NCBI RefSeq assembly: GCF_006716905.1
Contig: NZ_VFPV01000004.1
Span: 372,001-436,000 of the forward strand
DNA length: 64,000 nucleotides
Direction of reading: 5' to 3'
Origin: Acidovorax temperans
GTDB lineage: Bacteria; Pseudomonadota; Gammaproteobacteria; Burkholderiales; Burkholderiaceae_C
Part shown: positions 17,065 through 24,165 of the stretch, in pieces
How positions within the stretch are numbered: position 1 is the first letter of the stretch
How the letters are laid out: each line of letters opens with the position of its first letter
The notes under the pieces: generated by a model
Databases searched by the model: none
What the model was told of the DNA's origin: nothing
The model's input: the letters and a program-made list of their open reading frames with translations, nothing else
Program-made: the position numbers and the translations under genes

Positions 17065-18006
17065 ATGTTCGCGTTCATACTGAAACGTATGGCAGCCGCG
17101 CTGCCAGTGATGGCTGTGGTGGCAGCCGTTGTTTTCGCCATCCTCCGGCTCACCCCCGGAGATCCAGCCGCGATCCTGGCGGGCGACTCCGCCACGCCCG
17201 AGCAGCTCGATGCGATTCGCAAGAATCTGGGCCTTGATCAGCCGATCTATCTGCAGTTCATTCAATGGGTCGGGCATATGCTGCAAGGGGATTTCGGCAC
17301 GTCACTGCTGTCGGGAACACCGGTGATGGAGATGATCAGCCAGCGCATGGGTCCGTCGATTGCGCTGTGCATCAGCACCATCATCGTGGCGATCGTGGTA
17401 GCCATCCCGCTCGGTGTGCTGGCCGCCTGGCGTCAGGGCAAGCTGCTCGATCGCATGGTGATGGCCGCCTCGGTGCTGGGGTTTTCCATCCCAGTGTTCG
17501 TCACGGGCTATGTGCTAATCCTGATGTTCTCGCTGGGGCTCGGCTGGTTCCCGGTGCAGGGCTACAAGCCGCTGGAAGAGGGCATCCTGCCGTTTCTGCG
17601 GTCCATTACCTTGCCAACATTGGCGTTGAGTACGGTCTACATCGCGCTCATCGCCCGTATCACCCGAACCAGCGTGATCGAGGTGATGAACGAGGACTTC
17701 ATCCGCACGGCAAGGGCCAAAGGGCTGAGTGAACGCGCGGTGCTGCTGGGCCATGCGCTGCGCAATGCGGCGGTGCCCATTGTCACCATCATCGGCGTGG
17801 GCGTTGCCATGCTGATCGGCGGCGTGGTGGTGACCGAGTCGGTCTTCAATCTTCCCGGGCTCGGTCGCTTGGTGGTAGAGGCCGTGCTGGCGCGCGACTA
17901 CCCCGTCATCCAGGGCCTGATCCTGCTGTTTGCTTTGGTCTATGTGCTGATCAATCTGCTGGTGGACGTGTCGTACACCATCTTCGATCCACGGATTCGT
18001 TATTGA
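17065..18006 (+). CDS. Oligopeptide ABC transporter permease (DppB-like)
   Basis: A 313-residue permease with six predicted membrane helices. It has the N-terminal GDPAAILAGDSATPEQLDAIRKNLGLDQPIYLQF block of DppB/OppB proteins and the EAA loop EDFIRTARAKGLSERAVLLGHALRNA. Pairs with the next gene's product as the heterodimeric membrane channel. Starts 33 bases after the binding protein with a purine-rich GAAGAGAG ribosome site. Confidence 0.92.
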   Translation: MFAFILKRMAAALPVMAVVAAVVFAILRLTPGDPAAILAGDSATPEQLDAIRKNLGLDQPIYLQFIQWVGHMLQGDFGTSLLSGTPVMEMISQRMGPSIALCISTIIVAIVVAIPLGVLAAWRQGKLLDRMVMAASVLGFSIPVFVTGYVLILMFSLGLGWFPVQGYKPLEEGILPFLRSITLPTLALSTVYIALIARITRTSVIEVMNEDFIRTARAKGLSERAVLLGHALRNAAVPIVTIIGVGVAMLIGGVVVTESVFNLPGLGRLVVEAVLARDYPVIQGLILLFALVYVLINLLVDVSYTIFDPRIRY

Positions 18007-18017
18007 GGTGCTTCAGC

Positions 18018-18917
18018 ATGTCCCAAGTTTCTTTGTCTCCTGCTGCGGCACCTGAATCTACGGCCGATTCGAGCGCTTCTCCGACGCGCGCGCATCTCAT
18101 CGCCACGCTCAAGAGTTGGCCAGTGATGCTGTCGCTGGTGGTGTTGATCGGTCTGGTGCTGGTTGCCATCTGTGCGCCGCTGCTCAGTTCCATCGATCCC
18201 ACCGCGATCAATCCGGCCCAGCGTCTCAAACCCATCACGGCCGAGCATTGGCTTGGGACCGATGCTTTCGGTCGCGACGTTTACACACGCATTCTGTATG
18301 GCGCACGGGTGTCGTTGCTGGTGGGCTTGGGAGTGGCCGCCTTCAGTCTGGTCGTCGGCTTGTTCGTGGGGGTGCTGGCCGGATATTTCCGCTGGGTCGA
18401 TGCCATCGTCATGCGCGTCATGGACGGGCTGATGGCGATTCCCGGCATTCTGCTCGCGATTGCGCTGGTGTCGCTGTCGGGCTCCAGTCTGCTCACGGTG
18501 CTCATCGCCATCACGGTTCCCGAGGTGCCGCGCGTGGTGCGTCTGGTGCGTGGCGTGATTCTGAGCGTGCGCAACGAATCCTATGTGGAGGCCGCGCAGA
18601 CACTGGGCACGCCGCTGCCCACGCTGATGATGCGCCACCTCGTGCCCAACACCATCGCACCGTTGATCGTGCAGTGCACCTACATCTTCGCGTCGGCCAT
18701 TCTGACCGAAGCCATTCTGAGTTTTCTGGGCGCTGGCGTGCCGCCGGAAACATCGTCCTGGGGCAACATCATGGCGGAGGGGCGCTCCTACTTCCAGCTC
18801 TTCCCCGGCTTGGTGCTGTATCCCGGCGTGCTGCTTTCTCTGACTGTGCTGAGCGTGAACCTGCTTGGCGATGCCTTGCGCGATTCGCTGGATCCGCGCA
18901 TGGCCAAACGCATGTGA
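18018..18917 (+). CDS. Oligopeptide ABC transporter permease (DppC-like)
   Basis: A 299-residue second permease. It has an N-terminal cytoplasmic tail (Ala/Ser-rich), then the DppC/OppC block HWLGTDAFGRDVYTRILYGARVSLLVG and the EAA loop ESYVEAAQTLGTPLPTLMMRHLVPN. The ATG at 18018 is preferred over a TTG at 18003. It begins 11 bases after the DppB-like gene, consistent with translational coupling. Confidence 0.92.
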   Translation: MSQVSLSPAAAPESTADSSASPTRAHLIATLKSWPVMLSLVVLIGLVLVAICAPLLSSIDPTAINPAQRLKPITAEHWLGTDAFGRDVYTRILYGARVSLLVGLGVAAFSLVVGLFVGVLAGYFRWVDAIVMRVMDGLMAIPGILLAIALVSLSGSSLLTVLIAITVPEVPRVVRLVRGVILSVRNESYVEAAQTLGTPLPTLMMRHLVPNTIAPLIVQCTYIFASAILTEAILSFLGAGVPPETSSWGNIMAEGRSYFQLFPGLVLYPGVLLSLTVLSVNLLGDALRDSLDPRMAKRM

Positions 18918-18956
18918 CTTCGTTCAAGGTTCAGGTTCAGTTCAGGGGATAAGGCA

Positions 18957-20642
18957 ATGAATACGCAAGAGCAAACGGCAAGTAAGGTGGTTCTTTCCGT
19001 CAAGGATCTGAACATTCAGCTCAAGGGCAGCACGGACGGGACCGGACAGCCCAAGCTGCTGGTGAAGGGCCTGAATCTTCAGGTGCGCGCGGGCGAGACA
19101 CTGTGCATCGTGGGCGAGTCTGGATCCGGCAAGTCGCTGACATCGCTTGCCATCATGGGTCTGCTCCCGGCCGACAGCCTGCAGGTGTCATCGGGCGCGA
19201 TCGATCTGGACGGCAGGAATCTTCTACAGCTCAACTCAGGACAGATGCGCGCGTTGCGTGCGTCGCAGTTGGCCATGGTATTTCAGGAGCCGATGACGGC
19301 GCTGAACCCCGTGCATCGCGTGGGCAAGCAGATCGAGGAAGTGCTCAAACTGCACACCAACCTGAGCCCGGCGCAGCGCCGAGCAAGGGTGCTGGAGATG
19401 CTGGAGGCGGTGCATCTGCCGGACATCCAGCGCATCTACGAGTCGTTCCCGCATCAGCTGTCGGGTGGGCAGCGCCAGCGCATCGTGATCGCGATGGCCC
19501 TGATTCTGAAGCCGCGTTTGCTGGTCGCCGACGAGCCGACAACGGCCCTTGATGTGACCACGCAAAAGCAGATTCTGGCGCTGATCAGCGAGCTGCAGCA
19601 TAAGCATGGCACAGCGGTGATCTTCATCACGCACGACTTCGGCGTAGTGGCCGAGATTGCGGATCGCATTCTGGTCATGAACAAGGGCAAGGTGGTCGAA
19701 ACGGGCTCGCGCGATCAGATTCTGGCCGCTCCAGAGCAGGAATACACCCGCATGCTGGTGTCGTCCGTGCCCAGCCTGGTGCCGCACTCCCGTGCGCAGC
19801 CGCAGTCCGACGCGGTGTTGGAAGTGAAAGCGCTGGAAAAGCTCTATCCCAAGGCCAAGGGCTTTCTGCGCAAACCGGAAATGGTGCATGCCGCCAACGA
19901 TGTGGCGCTGACCCTGCGACGCGGTGAGATTCTCGGCATCGTGGGCGAGTCGGGGTCCGGCAAATCGACGGTGGCGCGTTGCATCGTGCGACTCATCGAT
20001 CCGAGCTCCGGCGAAATTCGCCTCAAGGGCGACGACATCACTACGCTCGGACGCCGTGCCTTGCTGCCACTTCGCAAGCGTATCCAGATTGTTTTTCAGG
20101 ACCCGTATCGCAGCCTGAATCCACGCCGCCGCATTGGCGATTCGGTGATCGAAGGGCTCGTCAACTATGGCATGCCACGCGAAGAAGCGCTGGAAAAAGC
20201 CCGGCAGGCAATGGACATGGTAGGTTTGCCAAGGCAGGCACTTGATCGTTATCCGCACCAGTTTTCGGGCGGACAGCGCCAGCGCATCTGCATCGCCCGC
20301 GCACTGGTGATGGAGCCGGATGTGTTGGTGGCCGACGAAGCAGTATCCGCACTGGATGTGTCGGTGCAGGCGCAGGTGCTGGGCTTGCTCGAAGAGGTGC
20401 GTTCGCGGGTGGGAGTGGGCGTGCTGTTCATCACGCATGACCTGCGTGTGGCCGCACAGATCTGCGACTCCATCATCGTGATGAAGAGCGGGCGCATCGT
20501 CGAGTCGGGAGCCGTGCAGCAGGTGCTGGGCAAGCCCGAGCATGCCTACACGCAAGCCCTGATCGACGCGGCACCCGGTCGACATTGGGATTTTCAGAAC
20601 TTCCGCGCGTTTGGGTCTGAACAGGCGGCGCTGGCAGGTTGA
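18957..20642 (+). CDS. Oligopeptide ABC transporter, fused double ATPase
   Basis: A 561-residue fusion of DppD- and DppF-like ATPases. The N-terminal domain has Walker A GESGSGKS (about residues 53-60), signature LSGGQRQR (about 168-175) and Walker B LLVADEPTTALD. The C-terminal domain repeats this with GESGSGKSTVA (about 330), FSGGQRQR and VLVADEAVSALD; this second Walker B has Ala instead of the usual Pro after Glu (DEAVS), as seen in many DppF proteins. The single-chain arrangement resembles GsiA of the glutathione importer. It completes the importer with the three preceding genes. Confidence 0.92.
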   Translation: MNTQEQTASKVVLSVKDLNIQLKGSTDGTGQPKLLVKGLNLQVRAGETLCIVGESGSGKSLTSLAIMGLLPADSLQVSSGAIDLDGRNLLQLNSGQMRALRASQLAMVFQEPMTALNPVHRVGKQIEEVLKLHTNLSPAQRRARVLEMLEAVHLPDIQRIYESFPHQLSGGQRQRIVIAMALILKPRLLVADEPTTALDVTTQKQILALISELQHKHGTAVIFITHDFGVVAEIADRILVMNKGKVVETGSRDQILAAPEQEYTRMLVSSVPSLVPHSRAQPQSDAVLEVKALEKLYPKAKGFLRKPEMVHAANDVALTLRRGEILGIVGESGSGKSTVARCIVRLIDPSSGEIRLKGDDITTLGRRALLPLRKRIQIVFQDPYRSLNPRRRIGDSVIEGLVNYGMPREEALEKARQAMDMVGLPRQALDRYPHQFSGGQRQRICIARALVMEPDVLVADEAVSALDVSVQAQVLGLLEEVRSRVGVGVLFITHDLRVAAQICDSIIVMKSGRIVESGAVQQVLGKPEHAYTQALIDAAPGRHWDFQNFRAFGSEQAALAG

Positions 20643-20698
20643 TTTCGTTGATGTCACAGCATTTGTGACGCTCCATTTTTCCAAACAGAGAGGACACC

Positions 20699-22201
20699 AT
20701 GGCGAAAATTGTGTACGGCGGTTTCCAGCACGAGACCAACACCTTTGCTCCGGATCTGGCGGACTGGGCCGCTTTCCAGGCAGGCGGCGGTTGGCCCGGA
20801 ATGGTCTCCGGCGACAAGCTCTGGGACGCTATTCGCGGCTCCAACATCCCGGCGGCAGGCTTTGTCGAAAAAGCCCTCGCAGCCGGTGACGAAGTGGTCC
20901 CCACCACTTGGTGCGCAGCCAGTCCGTCCGCTCATGTCGAGCGCGAGACCTATGAACGTATCGCGCAGATGATTCTGAGCGGCATCGAAGCGGCCTTGCC
21001 GGTGGATGCCGTCTACCTCGATCTGCACGGTGCCATGGTGGCACAGCATTTCGACGATGGCGAAGGCGAATTGCTGCGCCGAGTGCGTGCTCTTGTGGGT
21101 GACAAAGTGGCTGTGGTTGCGAGTCTCGACCTGCATGCCAACGTTACCACGCAGATGCTTGAATGCGCGGACATTCTGGTTGCCTATAGAACCTATCCGC
21201 ACGTCGACATGTTCGATACCGGCGTGCGTGCCTACGAGCTACTGACACGCCGTCTGAAGACCGGTCACCGGCCCGCGCTGGCGTTTAAGCGCCTGCCTTA
21301 TCTGGTGCCCATCTGCTGGCAATGCACCGACATCGAACCGGCCCGCAGCCTGTATCGTCAAATGGAGCAGACGGAAACTCCAGATACCCATCTGTCGTTT
21401 GCCACAGGTTTCCCTGCAGCGGATTTTCTGGAATGCTCGCCCGTGCTCTGGGCTTACGCGGACACTAGGGCCGAGGCCGAAGCGTTGCTCACGCCGGTCG
21501 CTCAGGCCGCGCTAGACGCCGAATCACGTTTTGCGGGTAAGCTCTTCGATCCAGAAGAGGCTGTGCGCTACGCCCAATCCTATGCAGGCAGTGGCAAACC
21601 CACGATCATTGCGGATGCGCAGGACAACCCCGGCGCCGGCAGCAACTCGGACTCCACCGGCATGCTGCGCGCGCTGGTCGCCTGCAAGGCCGTCAATGCA
21701 GCCATCGGCCTGATCGTCGACGCGGACTCCGCTGCCAAGGCGCATCAAGCAGGCGAGGGCAATCGCGTGCGACTCGCGCTGGGCGGCAAGTCCGGCATTG
21801 TGGACGACACCCCCTTCGAATCAGAGTTCGTGGTCGAAAAGCTCTCGGATGGACACGTCAATGCGACCGGTCCATATTACCGAGGATTCAAGCTGTATCT
21901 GGGACTTTCCGCCTGCCTGCGCATCGATGGCGTGCGCATCGTCGTGGCATCCCAGAAGGTACAGATGGCAGACCAGGCCATGTTTCGCTTCGTCGGCATC
22001 GAGCCCACAGCGCAGGACATTCTTATTGTGAAGAGCGCAGTGCATTTTCGTGCGGACTACACGCCCATCGGCCGCGAGATCATCGTCGCCGCAGCGCCTG
22101 GGTCCATGCCTATGGTTTTGGAGAACCTGCCATGGACCAAGCTCGCGCGGGGGATTCGCATTGATCCTTGCGGGAAGGTATTTGAGCCTGCGGAAGTGTG
22201 A
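20699..22201 (+). CDS. M81-family metallopeptidase (MlrC-like)
   Basis: A 500-residue protein of the M81 / MlrC family, named after the Sphingomonas enzyme that cleaves linear products of the cyclic D-amino-acid peptide microcystin. Zn-site candidates are in GGFQHETNTF (His11, Glu12), YLDLHGAM, SLDLHANV and TYPHVDMFDTG, followed by the C-terminal MlrC domain (DAQDNPGAGSNSDSTGMLRAL onward). It begins with GAGAGGACACC before the ATG and closes the peptide importer operon. Cleavage of unusual or D-residue peptides, or of N-acyl derivatives, is plausible; M81 members outside microcystin degradation are mostly uncharacterised. Confidence 0.85.
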   Translation: MAKIVYGGFQHETNTFAPDLADWAAFQAGGGWPGMVSGDKLWDAIRGSNIPAAGFVEKALAAGDEVVPTTWCAASPSAHVERETYERIAQMILSGIEAALPVDAVYLDLHGAMVAQHFDDGEGELLRRVRALVGDKVAVVASLDLHANVTTQMLECADILVAYRTYPHVDMFDTGVRAYELLTRRLKTGHRPALAFKRLPYLVPICWQCTDIEPARSLYRQMEQTETPDTHLSFATGFPAADFLECSPVLWAYADTRAEAEALLTPVAQAALDAESRFAGKLFDPEEAVRYAQSYAGSGKPTIIADAQDNPGAGSNSDSTGMLRALVACKAVNAAIGLIVDADSAAKAHQAGEGNRVRLALGGKSGIVDDTPFESEFVVEKLSDGHVNATGPYYRGFKLYLGLSACLRIDGVRIVVASQKVQMADQAMFRFVGIEPTAQDILIVKSAVHFRADYTPIGREIIVAAAPGSMPMVLENLPWTKLARGIRIDPCGKVFEPAEV

Positions 22202-22436
22202 TGACCCAGTTAAGGAAGACTTGGATTCACATGCTCCCTTGATCTCGCCTTTTGCATGGCGTCGGAGCGTATCAGTTCGGTGAACCCATATTGAATTGAG
22301 GGCGGTAATCGAGGATCGCTTCCACGAAGGAGATCGTGGAGACGATGGAACGATTGATCAATCGAGTGCGCTGGCTGCGGCGCGGTATCCGTCCGGCCAC
22401 CCCATCTACCCCGAATGAGCAATTGCAAGCACCATC
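22202..22436. other. Intergenic, probable IS debris
   Basis: Between the peptidase stop and the IS66-like fragment. On the minus strand a short frame reads INRSIVSTISFVEAILDYRP, which could be the tail of a lost transposase, but it is too short to assign. No promoter or terminator structure is evident after the operon. Confidence 0.3.
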
Positions 22437-22619
22437 GTGTCCACGCAAACCATCGTGCACACCATGTCTCAAGAGATTCCCCATTCGCGCTCCTGTGTCC
22501 CCCGCACGCGCCGGGCCTACAGCGCGCAATTCAAGGCTGAACTGATCGCCGCGTGCCAGCAGCCCGGCGCATCGATTGCCGCCACGGCGCGTGAACATGG
22601 CATGAATGCCAACGTGCTC
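22437..22619 (+). pseudogene. IS66-family TnpA (OrfA) N-terminal fragment
   Basis: Reads RRAYSAQFKAELIAACQQP then GASIAATAREHGMNANVL, the N-terminal helix-turn-helix of IS66 accessory protein TnpA. Homology ends abruptly at about 22619, where the expected H-R-W continuation is replaced by hicA sequence of opposite strand. No other IS66 gene or end is nearby, so this is a cut fragment. It marks the junction that destroyed the toxin gene. Confidence 0.75.
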
Positions 22620-22704
22620 CCTTGCCGGATCTGCAATCAAATCCAAGTGCCAGCAAGATTCGTTCGACTTGGGCTGCGGTGAGAACCGGGATTCCAGCTC
22701 CCAT
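22620..22704 (-). pseudogene. hicA: HicA-type toxin, truncated after about 28 residues
   Basis: From an ATG at 22704, two bases after the antitoxin stop, the frame reads MGAGIPVLTAAQVERILLAL followed by GFDCRSGK. This matches the start of HicA mRNA interferases (PVLTxxEVERILxxLGF). The gene breaks at 22619 just before the expected GSH segment with the catalytic histidine, where IS66-like DNA begins. The encoded stub cannot be an active toxin. Confidence 0.65.
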
Positions 22705-22706
22705 CG

Positions 22707-22970
22707 TCAAGCCACCATCAATGAAGTGGTTGCGATGAACTCGCTTTCTGGCTCCAAGGCACCCTGCGATTGCAAAAGCTCGATCACTTCCGCAAGGTTA
22801 GCGCGGACCTCTTCAATCGTCTCGCCCTGAGTATGCGCCCCCGGTATGCCAGGAACTCTACCCACGAGCAAGCCCGTTTCAAGATCACGTTCAATGACTG
22901 CGTTGAAGTTCATGCTTGGAAGGATACTCACCAGCAAAGAACCTGTCACTCCGTGTGTTGATGTGTGCAT
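22707..22970 (-). CDS. hicB: HicB-type antitoxin (partner toxin destroyed)
   Basis: An 87-residue protein whose core MNFNAVIERDLETGLLVGRV.PGIPGAHTQGETIEEVRANLAEVIELL is the partial RNase-H fold of HicB antitoxins. I prefer the ATG at 22970 because AAAAGGAAACGGGA precedes it; the internal Met at 22913 has no ribosome site. The downstream hicA frame is cut, so this is an orphan antitoxin. Its first codons and leader lie in a 41-base sequence repeated in front of the second antitoxin gene. Confidence 0.8.
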   Translation of the reverse strand: MHTSTHGVTGSLLVSILPSMNFNAVIERDLETGLLVGRVPGIPGAHTQGETIEEVRANLAEVIELLQSQGALEPESEFIATTSLMVA

Positions 22971-23008
22971 TTCCCGTTTCCTTTTTGAAAGAAGACGGAC
23001 ACCGGCCC
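22968..23008 (-). repeat. Antitoxin leader repeat, copy A
   Basis: Spans the start codon and ribosome site of hicB and continues upstream to the identical 18-mer GAAGACGGACACCGGCCC. Copy B is at 23685-23724 in the same orientation. The 18-mer is identical and the A/G-rich ribosome-site part is nearly so. Confidence 0.75.
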
Positions 23009-23049
23009 AAGCGGGCAACAGGTGCCCGTCTGGGTTAGTGGTTGACTAC

Positions 23050-23367
23050 TCAGTGGTAGTCGCTTTCTCTCTGGTGCCGAATGGCGCCGATATGGACTCG
23101 ACCAGCAGCCTTGATTTCAAACAGCACGACATATCCGGCTGCACCAAAAGGCACAATCAACTCTCGTACAAATGGCCCATCATCTGCTTTGCGGCAACTA
23201 AACGGGCTAATGGCCAAAAATTGGCACGCCTGTCGTATTGCCTCAATCGCATTAGTTGGATTATCAAGATCACCAGTTGGACTGTTTAGTTCTCGCTCAA
23301 AAGCGAAATCAAACAATCTTTCAAGATCCTCTTCGGCCTCGCGGCTGAAAACGATCTGATACTTCAC
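23050..23367 (-). CDS. RelE/ParE-superfamily toxin
   Basis: A 105-residue protein with the ParE/RelE fold pattern: N-terminal YQIVFSREAEEDLERLFDFAFER, a central helix and C-terminal strands (FVRELIVPFGAAGYVVLFEIKAAGRVHIGAIRHQRESDY) ending in the H.R...DY motif typical of ParE. Its start overlaps the antitoxin stop by 4 bases, the usual antitoxin-first arrangement. Whether it targets gyrase (ParE) or translating mRNA (RelE) cannot be decided. Confidence 0.85.
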   Translation of the reverse strand: MKYQIVFSREAEEDLERLFDFAFERELNSPTGDLDNPTNAIEAIRQACQFLAISPFSCRKADDGPFVRELIVPFGAAGYVVLFEIKAAGRVHIGAIRHQRESDYH

Positions 23368-23645
23368 TTGCTAAGACCCCCTTGCCGCTTTCGCGCAGCA
23401 GCAACCTTTGCCTCAAGTTTGGCCAAAACGGTCTCAGCTGGAATCCAGTCGCCTTCCGCCTCAGACCGCGCAATTGAAGCCAAGCCACGACGCACGAACT
23501 CGGTTTGATCGCGGCGACGAGACACCTCTGTTCTTACCGCACTTTCGACCAACGAAGCCATGGTTTCGCCATCGCCAAGCGCTTGCTCGATCTCTTGGCG
23601 AAATGCTGACTCGATGCGAATTGGTGGGATTGTTGCTGCTTTCAT
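23364..23645 (-). CDS. Ribbon-helix-helix-like antitoxin (YlcI/YnfO type)
   Basis: A 93-residue protein beginning MKAATIPPIRIESAFRQEIE and continuing EQALGDGETMASLVESAVRTEVSRRR, a short strand plus two helices as in ribbon-helix-helix DNA-binding antitoxins. A lysine/alanine-rich tail wraps the toxin in this family. I chose the ATG at 23645 because a perfect 8-base-arm palindrome sits just upstream. A longer start at 23687 has AAAAGGAAGCGG and would read through that palindrome, so the start is not settled. Forms a toxin-antitoxin pair with the next gene. Confidence 0.78.
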   Translation of the reverse strand: MKAATIPPIRIESAFRQEIEQALGDGETMASLVESAVRTEVSRRRDQTEFVRRGLASIARSEAEGDWIPAETVLAKLEAKVAAARKRQGGLSK

Positions 23646-23653
23646 GATCTGAC

Positions 23654-23673
23654 TGTATCGCGCTTGCGATACA
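23654..23673. promoter_or_regulatory. Palindromic operator candidate TGTATCGC-N4-GCGATACA
   Basis: Perfect inverted repeat with 8-base arms and a 4-base spacer, 9 bases upstream of the antitoxin start at 23645. Operators of this size and position are typical for ribbon-helix-helix antitoxins that repress their own operon. If translation starts at 23687 instead, the palindrome would be inside the coding region. Confidence 0.6.
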
Positions 23674-23684
23674 TAGTCAATTTG

Positions 23685-23724
23685 CATTTTCCGCTTCCTT
23701 TTCAAAGAAGACGGACACCGGCCC
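23685..23724 (-). repeat. Antitoxin leader repeat, copy B
   Basis: Second copy of the sequence at 22968-23008, containing the same 18-mer GAAGACGGACACCGGCCC and a near-identical ribosome-site region ending in CAT (ATG on the coding strand). The shared DNA suggests that the two antitoxin genes were joined to a common leader by recombination. Confidence 0.75.
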
Positions 23725-23747
23725 GAGGGAAAGACTAGGACAGTGGG

Positions 23748-24029
23748 TTGGCCATGCACAAGAAGCTCAGTGAGCAAACGGGGATTGCCGTGTACTTCTG
23801 CGATCCGCACAGCCCCTGGCAAAGAGGCTCCAACGAGAACATGAATAGCCTGGTGCGCCAGTACCTGCCCAAGGGGACGGATCTGAGCATCTACAGCCAG
23901 GAGCAACTCGATGCCATTGCCGATGAAATCAACAACCGACCAAGGAAAGGGCTGGGAGTACGATCACCGCTGGCGGTCTACCGCGAACTGCTTGTGAATA
24001 GCCCGCGGCACTCCACTCTCATTCACTGA
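23748..24029 (+). pseudogene. IS30-family transposase, C-terminal fragment
   Basis: Reads MHKKLSEQTGIAVYFCDPHSP and WQRGSNENMNSLVRQYLPKGTD, the C-terminal DDE part of IS30 transposases with the catalytic Glu in RGSNEN. It ends with the usual RSPLAVYRELL. The N-terminal two thirds are missing; homology begins at the MAMHKK segment. The sequence just after the stop, GGTGCTGCACTTCACTTTTGC, looks like an IS30-type right end. Confidence 0.82.
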
Positions 24030-24161
24030 AATCCAGGGTGCTGCACTTCACTTTTGCATCCGCCCTGCATAACAGGCCGGATATAAGACTGCAGCCCTGC
24101 CTCCTGAATCTTCACACAAACGAGTTCTTGCAATCTGGGAGGCGCCCATATAAGCGTAGCC

Positions 24162-24165
24162 TTAG
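24162..24165. repeat. Target-site duplication TTAG, left copy
   Basis: TTAG directly outside the left repeat of the IS at 24166-25507, matched by TTAG at 25508-25511. Fits the YTAR target of the IS5 group. Confidence 0.75.

Noticed and set aside
19236-20684. 482-codon minus-strand open frame
   Set aside because: Antisense shadow of the fused ABC ATPase, with a His/Arg/Gln-rich composition and no recognisable domain.
22968-23724. Integron attC sites flanking the toxin-antitoxin genes
   Set aside because: The repeat has no GTTRRRY/RYYYAAC core pair and no imperfect palindrome of attC type.
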